A DNA stretch of 64,000 nucleotides from Asticcacaulis tiandongensis (GTDB taxonomy: Bacteria > Pseudomonadota > Alphaproteobacteria > Caulobacterales > Caulobacteraceae), in contig NZ_SSBC01000019.1 in NCBI RefSeq assembly GCF_006475605.1, forward strand, positions 1 to 64,000, in the 5' to 3' direction. Numbering within the stretch: the stretch's first letter is position 1; every line of letters begins with the position of its first letter. The notes below the pieces were generated by a model. That model was not told where the DNA came from. It saw only the letters and a program-made list of their open reading frames with translations, and ran no database searches. Positions 45,720-53,724 of the stretch are shown in pieces. Both the position numbers and the translations under genes were made by a program.

Positions 45720-46574
45720 CTACTCCCCCTCCAGCCACTTCTCCGTCCAGCCAAACTCCGCTGAGATGGCCCGCGCCGTCGCTATGACCTCGGCAATGAG
45801 CGCCTGCATGCGGTCGTCATCCATATATTGCGCGGCACTCGACAAACTGAGCGCGCCAATAATGCGGTTGCCCATATCGCGGATCGGTGCGGCGACGCAG
45901 CGGATACGGTCTTCGTTTTCTTCAAGGTCGAAGCTGTAGCCCCCCTCGGCATAGGTTTTCATACGCTTCAGCCATTCCGCACGCCCGACCATATAGCCCG
46001 GATGTGTCATGGATTCCGCATCATAGACCGCCGCCCATTGTTCCGGCGTTTCATCAAGCAACAGCGCCTTGCCCAATCCTGTCGACCGCAAGGGATGACG
46101 ATCCCCGACACGCGAAGAAATCTCGACCCGACGCCCGCCCGGCACCTTATCGAGATAAAGCGCCTGATCGCCGTCGCGTATCCCCAGATGCACCGTATCA
46201 CTGGTGGCATGGGCCAGATTGACCAGATAGTCATGCGCCGTCCGCGTCAGGCTCATCTGACGTGACGCCTGATGTCCCAGTTCAAGCAGCTTCGGCCCTA
46301 ACGAATAGCCGACGCGCGGCGTAAAATTCAGAAAGCGCTGATCCACCAAGGTTGACGCCAGCCGGTGTGCCGTCGAACGCGTAAGCCCCAGCGCTTCCGA
46401 AATCGCCTGTACCGTGACATGACCATCCGACACCGCTGAAATCACATCCAGCCCGCGCACAAGGGTCTGCGTCCCTGCTAAGGGTTTGGCATCATCAGTC
46501 TTCGTCTCGTCCAGCCTGTCTTTCACCTTGTGTACCTTGTAACCCTGTGGACTGCGTGCCTCAGTGGTGCACAT
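45720..46574 (-). CDS. IclR family transcription regulator
   Basis: An IclR-type protein with an N-terminal winged helix (T-L-V-R-G-L-D-V-I then V-Q-A-I-S-E-A-L-G-L-T-R-S-T-A-H-R) and the effector domain (S-R-V-G-D-R-H-P-L-R-S-T-G-L-G-K-A-L-L, G-Y-S-F-D-L-E-E-N). The start is uncertain: ATG at 46574 or a TTG at 46598, with a 35-40-residue leader of low complexity before the helix-turn-helix in either case. It diverges from L-rhamnonate dehydratase and likely controls that operon. Confidence 0.88.
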   Translation of the reverse strand: MCTTEARSPQGYKVHKVKDRLDETKTDDAKPLAGTQTLVRGLDVISAVSDGHVTVQAISEALGLTRSTAHRLASTLVDQRFLNFTPRVGYSLGPKLLELGHQASRQMSLTRTAHDYLVNLAHATSDTVHLGIRDGDQALYLDKVPGGRRVEISSRVGDRHPLRSTGLGKALLLDETPEQWAAVYDAESMTHPGYMVGRAEWLKRMKTYAEGGYSFDLEENEDRIRCVAAPIRDMGNRIIGALSLSSAAQYMDDDRMQALIAEVIATARAISAEFGWTEKWLEGE

Positions 46575-46728
46575 TTGCGTGCGCTTCGGGATTCCCAATT
46601 GACGCTGTTTTCATCATTATATAAGACGCATATCTAAATATTGGGACAAGTTCAACCGGTTCCGACCGGCGGCACAATGCCCTAAGGAGACAACAGCGGC
46701 CCAACCGCTTTTTTCAAGATGTGAGATT

Positions 46729-47916
46729 ATGGCAAGATTTCCTAAAATCAAACAGGTTCGCGCCTATGTGATGCGCGGTGCAGGTGCGGACTATCACGAT
46801 CAGGGCGAAGGCCACTGGATCGATAACCACATTGCAACATCGATGGGCCGTTACCCGGAATACCGCCAGAGCCGCCAAAGCTTCGGCATCAACGTGCTTG
46901 GCACGCTGGTCGTTCAGATCGAAGCCGAAGACGGCACGACAGGTTTCGCGGTCACCACCGGTGGTGAGCCTGCGGCCTATATGGTCGAAAAGCACTTTGC
47001 CCGCTTCCTCGAAGGCCGCTGCCCGTCCGAATACGAAAAGATCTGGGATCAGATGTATTTCGGTTCACAATATTATGGCCGTAAGGGCATTGTCGTAAAC
47101 GCCATCTCCGGCGTTGACCTTGCGCTTTGGGACCTGCTGGGTCGCCTGCGTCAGGAGCCTGTCTATTCGATGCTCGGCGGTGCCGTGCGTGATGAGCTTC
47201 AGTTCTACGCCACCGGCGCACGTCCTGATCTGGCCAAGGAAATGGGCTTTATCGGCGGCAAGATGCCTCTGTATCACGGCCCGATCGAAGGCGAAGAAGG
47301 CCTGAAGAAGAACGTCGAGCTGATTGCCGACATGCGTTCAAAGGTCGGCGACGACTTCTGGCTGATGTATGACTGCTGGATGGCGCTTGACGTCAACTAT
47401 GCCACCAAGCTGGCCATCAAGTGCCACGAATATGGCCTGAAGTGGATCGAAGAAGCGATCAACCCTGACGACTACTGGGGTTATCAGCAACTGCGCCGCA
47501 ACGTGCCCAAGGGTATGCTGGTCACCACCGGTGAGCATGAATCAACCCGTTGGGGCTTCAAGATGCTGCTGGAAATGGGCTGCGCCGACATCATTCAGCC
47601 GGACGTCGGCTGGTGTGGTGGTATCACCGAAATGCTGAAAATCTCGGCTCTGGCTGACGCGCATGGCGCGCTGGTCGTTCCGCACGGCTCATCGGTCTAC
47701 AGCTACCACTTCGTCATCACCCGTCACAATTCCCCCTTCGCCGAGTTCCTGATGATGGCCCCTAAGGCCGACCACGTGGCCCCGATGTTCCACCCGCAAT
47801 TGCTGGGTGAGCCGGTGCCGGAAAAGGGCCGCATGAAGGTGTCTGCCCTCGATAAGCCGGGCTTCGGTGTTGAACTGAACCCTGACGTTGAGCTGTACCG
47901 TCCTTACGAACACTAA
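46729..47916 (+). CDS. rhmD: L-rhamnonate dehydratase RhmD
   Basis: This 395-residue enolase-superfamily enzyme dehydrates L-rhamnonate to 2-keto-3-deoxy-L-rhamnonate. Long stretches agree with E. coli RhmD as I recall it, for example [46 protein letters not shown] and V-P-H-G-S-S-V-Y-S. It heads a three-gene operon with an FAH-family hydrolase and an SDR. Confidence 0.96.
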   Translation: MARFPKIKQVRAYVMRGAGADYHDQGEGHWIDNHIATSMGRYPEYRQSRQSFGINVLGTLVVQIEAEDGTTGFAVTTGGEPAAYMVEKHFARFLEGRCPSEYEKIWDQMYFGSQYYGRKGIVVNAISGVDLALWDLLGRLRQEPVYSMLGGAVRDELQFYATGARPDLAKEMGFIGGKMPLYHGPIEGEEGLKKNVELIADMRSKVGDDFWLMYDCWMALDVNYATKLAIKCHEYGLKWIEEAINPDDYWGYQQLRRNVPKGMLVTTGEHESTRWGFKMLLEMGCADIIQPDVGWCGGITEMLKISALADAHGALVVPHGSSVYSYHFVITRHNSPFAEFLMMAPKADHVAPMFHPQLLGEPVPEKGRMKVSALDKPGFGVELNPDVELYRPYEH

Positions 47917-47932
47917 CCCTTTATAATCCCTT

Positions 47933-47982
47933 CCCTTCTCCCCAAAGGGGGAGAAGGTGGCCCGCAAGGGCCGGATGAGGGG
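47933..47982. repeat. Double-hairpin extragenic repeat, copy D
   Basis: CCCTTCTCCCC pairs with GGGGGAGAAGG around AAA, then GGCCC with GGGCC around GCAA, ending in G-G-A-T-G-A-G-G-G-G. This variant differs from copies A-C in its tail. It sits within the rhm operon between rhmD and the hydrolase gene. Confidence 0.75.
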
Positions 47983-48006
47983 CACGTTACACAAAGGAAT
48001 TCCCTT

Positions 48007-48882
48007 ATGGTAAAAATCGTCCGTTACGGCCCGAAGGGTCAGGAAAAACCCGGTCTGGTCGACTCAGAAGGCCAGATCCGCGATCTGTCGGGTGTGGTGT
48101 CTGACATCACCACCGAAGAAGTTCGTCTGTCGAAGCTGAAAGTCCTCAAGGACATCAATCCCGCCACCCTGCCACTCGTCGAAGGTCAGCAGCGTTTTGG
48201 CGTGCCGATCAGCAATATCGGCAAGATCATCGCTATCGGCCTGAACTATGCCGACCATGCCGCTGAATCGAACCTGCCCGTGCCGCCTGAGCCTATCTAT
48301 TTCACCAAGGCGATCACCTCGCTGTGTGGTGCTAATGACGACGTCATCAAGCCACGCGACGCCACGAAGCTCGACTGGGAAGTCGAACTCGGCGTCATCA
48401 TCGGCAAGACCATGCGTTACGTCGATCAAAAAGACGCGCTGGATCACGTTGCCGGCTACGTGCTGGTCAACGACGTTTCCGAGCGCGCCTTCCAGAAAGA
48501 GCGCGGCACGCAGTGGGTCAAGGGTAAGGGCTGCGACACCTTCTGCCCGACCGGCCCGTGGGTTCTGACGGCTGATGAAATCGGCGATCCGCAAGACCTC
48601 GACATGTTCCTGGACGTCAACGGTGTGCGTATGCAGACCGGCAACACCAGGACGCAAATCTTCCCGGTCGCCGAAGCGCTTGCCTATGTGTCGCGCTTCG
48701 TGACCCTGCAACCGGGCGATCTGGTTATCACCGGCACCCCTCCGGGCGTGGGCGAAGGCAAGAAGCCTGAGCCTATCTATTTGCAGGAAGGCGACAAGAT
48801 TCATCTTGGCGTCTCGAAACTGGGTGAACAGCGCCAGACGGTTGTGCCGTTCTCGCTCGAAGGTCTGGAGATCATTGACTAA
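48007..48882 (+). CDS. FAH-family hydrolase, candidate 2,4-diketo-3-deoxy-L-rhamnonate hydrolase
   Basis: The 291-residue protein has the fumarylacetoacetate-hydrolase fold: I-G-L-N-Y-A-D-H-A-A-E-S, the metal-binding E-V-E-L-G-V-I-I-G, V-N-D-V-S-E-R, and T-G-T-P-P-G-V-G. In Sphingomonas-type rhamnose pathways a relative (LRA6) splits 2,4-diketo-3-deoxy-L-rhamnonate to pyruvate and L-lactate. Position between rhmD and an SDR supports that role. Its stop overlaps the SDR start (TAATG). Confidence 0.85.
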   Translation: MVKIVRYGPKGQEKPGLVDSEGQIRDLSGVVSDITTEEVRLSKLKVLKDINPATLPLVEGQQRFGVPISNIGKIIAIGLNYADHAAESNLPVPPEPIYFTKAITSLCGANDDVIKPRDATKLDWEVELGVIIGKTMRYVDQKDALDHVAGYVLVNDVSERAFQKERGTQWVKGKGCDTFCPTGPWVLTADEIGDPQDLDMFLDVNGVRMQTGNTRTQIFPVAEALAYVSRFVTLQPGDLVITGTPPGVGEGKKPEPIYLQEGDKIHLGVSKLGEQRQTVVPFSLEGLEIID

Positions 48883-49628
48883 TGACTTACACAAATCGCT
48901 TTGAAAATCGCTCCGCCATCATCACCGGCGGCGCTTCGGGTCTGGGCAAGGAAACCGCGAAACGCATCGTCGCCGAAGGCGGCAAGGTCGTTCTGTGGGA
49001 CCTGAATGCCGCTGCCCTTGAGGCCGCTCAGGCGGAAACCGGCGCGTCCGGCACGGTCGCCCTCGACATCTCGAACCCCGAAGCCGTTAAGGCCGGTGCG
49101 GCTCAGTCCAAGGAAATCCTTGGCAAGATCGACATTCTGGTCTGCTCGGCTGGCATCACTGGCGCCACGGTTCCGGTGTGGGAATTCCCGCTCGACAGCT
49201 GGCAGCGCGTGATCGACATCAACCTCAATGGTCTGTTCTACTGCAACCGTGAAGTTGTGCCCTACATGCTGGAAAACGGCTATGGCCGTATCGCCAACAT
49301 CGCTTCGGTCGCCGGCAAGGAAGGCAACCCGAACGCCTCGGCCTATTCGGCCTCCAAAGCAGGCGTCATCGGCTTCACCAAGTCGCTGGGCAAGGAACTG
49401 GCCGGCAAGGGCGTGATCGTCAATGCTCTGACACCCGCCACCTTTGAATCCCCCATTCTGGCGCAACTGCCGCAGTCGCAAGTCGACTACATGCGTTCGA
49501 AAATCCCGATGGGCCGTCTCGGCTTCGTTGAAGAGTCCGCTTCGATGGTCACCTTCATGGTGTCCGAAGAATGCTCGTTCACCACGGCGTCGACCTTCGA
49601 CACCTCCGGTGGCCGCACCACCTTCTAA
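48882..49628 (+). CDS. SDR oxidoreductase, candidate 2-keto-3-deoxy-L-rhamnonate 4-dehydrogenase
   Basis: A 248-residue classical SDR with T-G-G-A-S-G-L-G-K-E, C-S-A-G-I-T-G where N-N-A-G is usual, the catalytic Ser in N-I-A-S-V-A-G-K, and Y-x-x-x-K (Y-S-A-S-K). Translational coupling to the FAH hydrolase fits the LRA5 step, oxidation at C4 before the diketo acid is hydrolysed. Activity is inferred from context. Confidence 0.85.
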   Translation: MTYTNRFENRSAIITGGASGLGKETAKRIVAEGGKVVLWDLNAAALEAAQAETGASGTVALDISNPEAVKAGAAQSKEILGKIDILVCSAGITGATVPVWEFPLDSWQRVIDINLNGLFYCNREVVPYMLENGYGRIANIASVAGKEGNPNASAYSASKAGVIGFTKSLGKELAGKGVIVNALTPATFESPILAQLPQSQVDYMRSKIPMGRLGFVEESASMVTFMVSEECSFTTASTFDTSGGRTTF

Positions 49629-49635
49629 ACCTTTT

Positions 49636-49720
49636 CCTTCTCCCCTATGGGGTTTAACTAGCAAACGATCCAGTGAATCGTTTGCTAGTTATGGGTGGTC
49701 ATTTATGACCAGATGAGGGG
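49636..49720. repeat. Double-hairpin repeat, copy E, apparently interrupted by a second palindrome
   Basis: The left part CCTTCTCCCC-TAT-GGGG and the right part GGTGGTCA-TTTA-TGACCAGATGAGGGG match copy D. Between them lies AACTAGCAAACGAT (49656-49669), loop 49670-49676, and its exact complement (49677-49690), a 14-bp perfect stem absent from the other copies. Confidence 0.7.
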
Positions 49721-49741
49721 CCTTAGCCCGTATCAATTTTA

Positions 49742-49774
49742 AACCCCTGCCTGTTCCCACAGGCAGGGGTTTTT
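49742..49774 (+). terminator. Terminator of the rhmD operon
   Basis: AACCCCTGCCTG (49742-49753) pairs with CAGGCAGGGGTT (49760-49771) around TTCCCA, followed by a short T-run. It ends the three-gene rhm operon. Confidence 0.85.
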
Positions 49775-49830
49775 CTCTGCCCGCAGACATGGCAAATTCC
49801 ACACCAGAATTTTTGAACAAACACGCTTGC

Positions 49831-49849
49831 GCCTGCCCCAGGGGCAGGC
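49831..49849. promoter_or_regulatory. 19-bp palindrome before the MerR-family gene
   Basis: GCCTGCCCC-A-GGGGCAGGC is a perfect palindrome 32-50 nt upstream of the MerR start codon; it may be an autoregulatory site or a leader hairpin. Confidence 0.4.
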
Positions 49850-49880
49850 CTGATAGAGGCGGTGTCCGGAGACAGACCCT

Positions 49881-50675
49881 ATGACCAACAAACCCCACCG
49901 CTACCTGAGCCTGACTGAAACCGCCCGCCGCTTTGGCATCAGCCCCAAGGCCTTACGCCTCTATGAGGCCAGAGGCCTTGTCATCCCTGAACGCACAGCG
50001 GCAGACTGGCGCGTTTATGGCCCGCTTCAGATCACCCGACTGCAACAGGTCATCGCCCTCAAAAGCTTTGGCCTGTCGCTGGGGCGCATAGGCGAACTGA
50101 TGTCAGGCCGCACAGCGGGGCTGGATGATTTCCTTGCCCTGCACGAAGCCCTGCTGACGCAACAGCGAGAAAGCATCGAGCGTGCGCTTCAACTGGTAAA
50201 GGCGGCACGTACAAAGCTTGGTGAAACAGGTCACCTCTCGTCGGACGAACTCATTGATTTGACAAGGAACACCGTCATGACCAACCCCGATAGCCTGAAA
50301 AACACCTATGAAAGCCTTGCGGCCAAATATCTGACCCCCGAAGACCATAAGACCCTTGAGGCTAACGGCTTTGCCGGTATGGATCAGCCTGATGCGACAT
50401 GGGACAGCCTGAACCTTGAAGCCAAGAACCTTATCCTGACCCATGCCGCACCGGATTCCGACGAAGCGGTGGATCTGGCCGTTCGCTGGATGGCTCAGGT
50501 TAATAAGGCGACCGGCAACAACCCTCAGCTTAATCTGAAACTGCGTGATCTTGCCCGCGAAGCATTGGAAACCCAAGCCTTTGCCGACGCGTCCCCATCA
50601 TCGCTCACCATTACGGACTATATTCAGAAAGCCTATGCAGCGGCGATTGATCGGGGGCTTATGCCACGCCCATAA
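49881..50675 (+). CDS. MerR family regulator with a TipAS-like C-terminal domain
   Basis: The 264-residue protein has a MerR winged helix (SLTETARRFGISPKALRLYE, then R-V-Y-G-P-L-Q-I-T-R-L), a dimer helix, and a C-terminal helical region (130-264) of the kind that binds small molecules in TipA-like proteins. Such regulators often respond to antibiotics or stress compounds. A GGAG lies upstream of the ATG and a strong terminator follows. Its target is not apparent. Confidence 0.85.
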   Translation: MTNKPHRYLSLTETARRFGISPKALRLYEARGLVIPERTAADWRVYGPLQITRLQQVIALKSFGLSLGRIGELMSGRTAGLDDFLALHEALLTQQRESIERALQLVKAARTKLGETGHLSSDELIDLTRNTVMTNPDSLKNTYESLAAKYLTPEDHKTLEANGFAGMDQPDATWDSLNLEAKNLILTHAAPDSDEAVDLAVRWMAQVNKATGNNPQLNLKLRDLAREALETQAFADASPSSLTITDYIQKAYAAAIDRGLMPRP

Positions 50676-50680
50676 AAAAA

Positions 50681-50708
50681 GCCTCCCTGTTTTTGCAGGG
50701 AGGCTTTT
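50681..50708. terminator. Bidirectional terminator between the MerR and GntR genes
   Basis: GCCTCCCTG (50681-50689) and CAGGGAGGC (50696-50704) form a 9-bp stem; A7 lies on the left and T4 on the right, serving both convergent genes. Confidence 0.92.
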
Positions 50709-50710
50709 AT

Positions 50711-51505
50711 TCATTTCCCAATCCGGTTCGGGCGGCGCTTCAACCATGACCCCTGAATGTGGTCGCGCATCGCCTTGGCGGCCCCATCGGGATCGCGGCG
50801 CAAAATAGCATCCGCAATCAGTTCATGCGCCTCATGCGTCGCCTTGATATGCTCGACATTCAGCTTGCCCGAATAGGTGATGTTTTTCAGCGCCTTACCC
50901 TGAATAGTGCCAATGATCGCCTTCGACAGGCGGTCACCGGAAATATCCATCAGTATATCATGCAGCACCACATCCTCATGCACATAGGCGGCGGGCGTCT
51001 CGATCAGACCTTTAAGTTTTTTCATCTGCGCCGTCAGCGCCGCCGCATCCGCAGGCGTCAGATTACGCGCCGCCTTGGCGCACATCGACGCCTCAAGCGC
51101 GGTACGGATTTCGACCAGATTATCCAGATAGCTCAGGCCGTCCTCGCGCTGGAACAAGGCCCCCAGCACCATAGGGTCAAGCAGGTTCCAGTGCGTATCA
51201 TCCTGAATGATCGTACCGCGTCCCTGCTGACTGACGACCAGTCCTTTTTCCGTCAACGCCGTCGTCGCTTCGCGCACCACGGTGCGGCTGACCTCGTACA
51301 TGTCACACAGAACATTTTCCGGCGGCAGGGCGGAGCCTACCGGATAGACTTCGGTAACAATCGCGGTCACCAGATCTTCGACCACGGCAACCGCCAGACG
51401 CGGACGACGGCGGGGTTGTCTCAGGGCTTGGGCAGACGCAGATGTCAAGACACGTAACCTCAGTAGAAAAAAACAATCGTCTCGCGAATCGCGAACAAAG
51501 TCCAT
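50711..51505 (-). CDS. GntR family regulator (FCD domain)
   Basis: A FadR-type regulator: winged helix with A-L-P-P-E-N-V-L-C-D-M-Y-E-V-S-R-T-V-V-R-E, then an FCD domain (V-E-I-R-T-A-L-E-A, D-V-V-L-H-D-I-L, H-E-A-H). The first ATG gives 264 residues with an odd leader; a TTG at 51448 with GAGG 9 nt upstream is a likely alternative. It sits close to the rhamnose genes and could be the regulator of the shared sites at 23884 and 26324, but this is speculation. Confidence 0.85.
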   Translation of the reverse strand: MDFVRDSRDDCFFLLRLRVLTSASAQALRQPRRRPRLAVAVVEDLVTAIVTEVYPVGSALPPENVLCDMYEVSRTVVREATTALTEKGLVVSQQGRGTIIQDDTHWNLLDPMVLGALFQREDGLSYLDNLVEIRTALEASMCAKAARNLTPADAAALTAQMKKLKGLIETPAAYVHEDVVLHDILMDISGDRLSKAIIGTIQGKALKNITYSGKLNVEHIKATHEAHELIADAILRRDPDGAAKAMRDHIQGSWLKRRPNRIGK

Positions 51506-51570
51506 CCCTATAGCCTAAGACGCGACCATCACAAAGTCACATGTCATACCATCATAATTTTGTCGTTATT

Positions 51571-52722
51571 TCAAAATAGCGCCCGCGCCCTGATCAACCC
51601 CTCAAGCCCCCGCTGCAAGGTCGCATCCGACTTACAAAAGCACAACCGCACCACCGACATCGATGCCCCACCTTCACTGCAAAAAGCATCCATCGGAATG
51701 GTCGCCACACCGGCCTCATGCACCGCCCTCAGCGCAAAATCCGACGCGCTGACCGCAATCCCTGAGCCCTTCAGATCGATATTAAGAAAATAGGTGCCAT
51801 CCGCCGGAAGCGTGACAAACCCCGCCGCCTCAAGCCCGTCTCTCAGAAAATCCCGTGACGCCTGAAGCGCATTTCGGGCCTCAATAAACCGGCTGTCCGC
51901 CAGCCCCAACCCAAAGGCCACCCCCGCCTGTAACGCAGGTGGCGTGGTAAAGGTCAGAAACTGATGCGCCTTGGCAATCTGGGTAATCAGCGGTGCGGCC
52001 GCACAGACAAACCCGACCTTCCAGCCGGTCAGGGCAAAAATCTTGCCCGCCGAACCGATCTTGATTCCCTGATCCGGCAGGACGTTCAGCACACTGATAT
52101 GTTCACGCCCATCAAAGACCGTCTCTTCCCACACCTCATCGGAAATCACATAGGCTTCATGCGCCGTGACAAAACCCGCCAGCAAATCCCAGTCTTCCCG
52201 CGACAACATACGCGTGGTCGGATTATTCGGCGTGGTGATCATCACCGCCTTTGTGCGTGGCGTGAAGGCCGCCGTCAGCATGGCCTCATCAAAGCGCCAG
52301 TCGGGCGGGCTTAAGCGCACCGAGACGCACACACCGCCTGCCCGCTCAATCAGCGGCTTATAGGCATCATACATCGGCTCGAAAACAATGACCTCATCGC
52401 CTTCGGAGATCAGCGCAAAAATCGCCGCCGCTATGGCCTCGGTCGCCCCTGAGGTGATCAGCACATTATGCGCTGCCTCAAGGTTCAACCCCTGCCGCCG
52501 CCCGTAAAACTCCGCCACCGCCCCAAGCAGCACCGGCATCCCCTTCATGGGCGGATACTGGTTGGATGCTTCCATTAAGGCGCGCGCGGCTTCACGACGC
52601 ACTTCGGGGAAACCGTCCGTCTCCGGAAAGCCCTGCCCCAGATTGACCGCGCCCAGTTGCGTGGCCAGACCGGACATGGTCGTAAAGATCGTCGTGCCAA
52701 GGGCAGAATAGACAGGGTTCAT
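51571..52722 (-). CDS. Class I/II aminotransferase (kynurenine/methionine aminotransferase-like)
   Basis: This PLP-dependent enzyme (383 residues) has A-V-N-L-G-Q-G-F-P, T-S-G-A-T-E-A-I, T-P-N-N-P-T-T, the Y-V-I-S-D-E-V-W region, and the lysine in S-A-G-K-I-F-A-L-T-G-W-K-V-G. It resembles YbdL/kynurenine-oxoglutarate aminotransferases. I chose the ATG at 52722, which has GGAG 6 nt upstream, over one 11 codons earlier. It lies 36 nt after the GH16 gene on the same strand. Confidence 0.88.
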   Translation of the reverse strand: MNPVYSALGTTIFTTMSGLATQLGAVNLGQGFPETDGFPEVRREAARALMEASNQYPPMKGMPVLLGAVAEFYGRRQGLNLEAAHNVLITSGATEAIAAAIFALISEGDEVIVFEPMYDAYKPLIERAGGVCVSVRLSPPDWRFDEAMLTAAFTPRTKAVMITTPNNPTTRMLSREDWDLLAGFVTAHEAYVISDEVWEETVFDGREHISVLNVLPDQGIKIGSAGKIFALTGWKVGFVCAAAPLITQIAKAHQFLTFTTPPALQAGVAFGLGLADSRFIEARNALQASRDFLRDGLEAAGFVTLPADGTYFLNIDLKGSGIAVSASDFALRAVHEAGVATIPMDAFCSEGGASMSVVRLCFCKSDATLQRGLEGLIRARALF

Positions 52723-52758
52723 GGAAGCTCCGTTCAGAGCCTCCATCATAGGCACAGT

Positions 52759-53691
52759 TTACAGTTTCTGATACACCCGCACATAATCGATTTCAAAAGT
52801 GCGCGGGAAAATCGTATCATCGACCGGCCCGGCCATATCGCCGCCAATCGCCATATTCAGCAAAAGATACATCGGCTTGTCAAAAGGCCACTGGGCATTG
52901 CCCGTACCGGCATTGGCGTAGGTATGGTATTTCTCACCATCAATAAAGAAGTCGATCTTCGCGTCCGTCCATTCGATCTGGAAATTATGGAAGGCGCTAC
53001 AGGCCTCAGGCAGGGCTTTTTCGGCACCCACGCCCCATGTGCCAAAAGTCGAGCGGTTATGGATGGTGCCGAACACCTTGTTGGGCGTCTGACCGACATG
53101 TTCCATGATGTCGATTTCCCCGCCATCAGGCCAGCCCGCCGTCGTCCCCAGCATCCAGATCGCCGGCCATGTCCCGACGCCGCACGGCATTTTGGCGCGA
53201 ATTTCATAGAAGCCGTAGGTGAATTCGCGCTTGCCCCGCGTAATCAGCCGCGCCGACGTATAGGCCTGCCCCCCATGATCGGCCGCCGTGATCGTCTCCT
53301 TAAAGGCGGTGATCTTCAGCACACCGCCTTCAGTTTTTGAATTTTCCGCACGGCGCACGGCATAATACTGCTTTTCGTTATTATACCAGCCGGTGCGATT
53401 AGCCTCGGTATCATAAAGCCAGTTGCTTTCGTCCGGCAAACCTTCAGCATTGAATTCATCCGACCACACCAGATTATATCCCGCAGGCACCTGACCGGAA
53501 TGCGTCACCGACGTCGAAGACGATGATGACGCGCTTGAGGAAGATGACGACGAAGAGGATGAAGACGACGATGAAGACGGGGGCGGCGAAACCGTGCCAC
53601 CTCCCGAACCGCCTGAACTACCGCCGCCACAGGCGGAAACCGGCACAATCGCCGCAGCAAACAACAGCGTTGCCCATTTGAATGTCGACAT
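52759..53691 (-). CDS. GH16 family beta-glucanase-like lipoprotein
   Basis: This 310-residue protein has a lipoprotein signal (V-S-A-C, Cys21), a Gly-rich then near-continuous Ser linker (about residues 39-62) encoded by TCN triplets, and a GH16 jelly-roll domain with catalytic E192 and E197 in G-E-I-D-I-M-E-H. It likely tethers to the outer membrane and cuts beta-1,3(4)-glucans; agarose-type substrates are less likely. It follows the GH20 gene by 33 nt on the same strand. Confidence 0.92.
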   Translation of the reverse strand: MSTFKWATLLFAAAIVPVSACGGGSSGGSGGGTVSPPPSSSSSSSSSSSSSSSASSSSSTSVTHSGQVPAGYNLVWSDEFNAEGLPDESNWLYDTEANRTGWYNNEKQYYAVRRAENSKTEGGVLKITAFKETITAADHGGQAYTSARLITRGKREFTYGFYEIRAKMPCGVGTWPAIWMLGTTAGWPDGGEIDIMEHVGQTPNKVFGTIHNRSTFGTWGVGAEKALPEACSAFHNFQIEWTDAKIDFFIDGEKYHTYANAGTGNAQWPFDKPMYLLLNMAIGGDMAGPVDDTIFPRTFEIDYVRVYQKL

Positions 53692-53724
53692 CGATATCTC
53701 CCTGTTATTTATTTTTACGGCGCT

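Noticed and set aside
53510-53585. Tandem TCN triplets as a satellite or CRISPR-like repeat
   Set aside because: They are in frame and encode the poly-serine linker of the GH16 lipoprotein; no spacers or direct repeats of CRISPR type exist.
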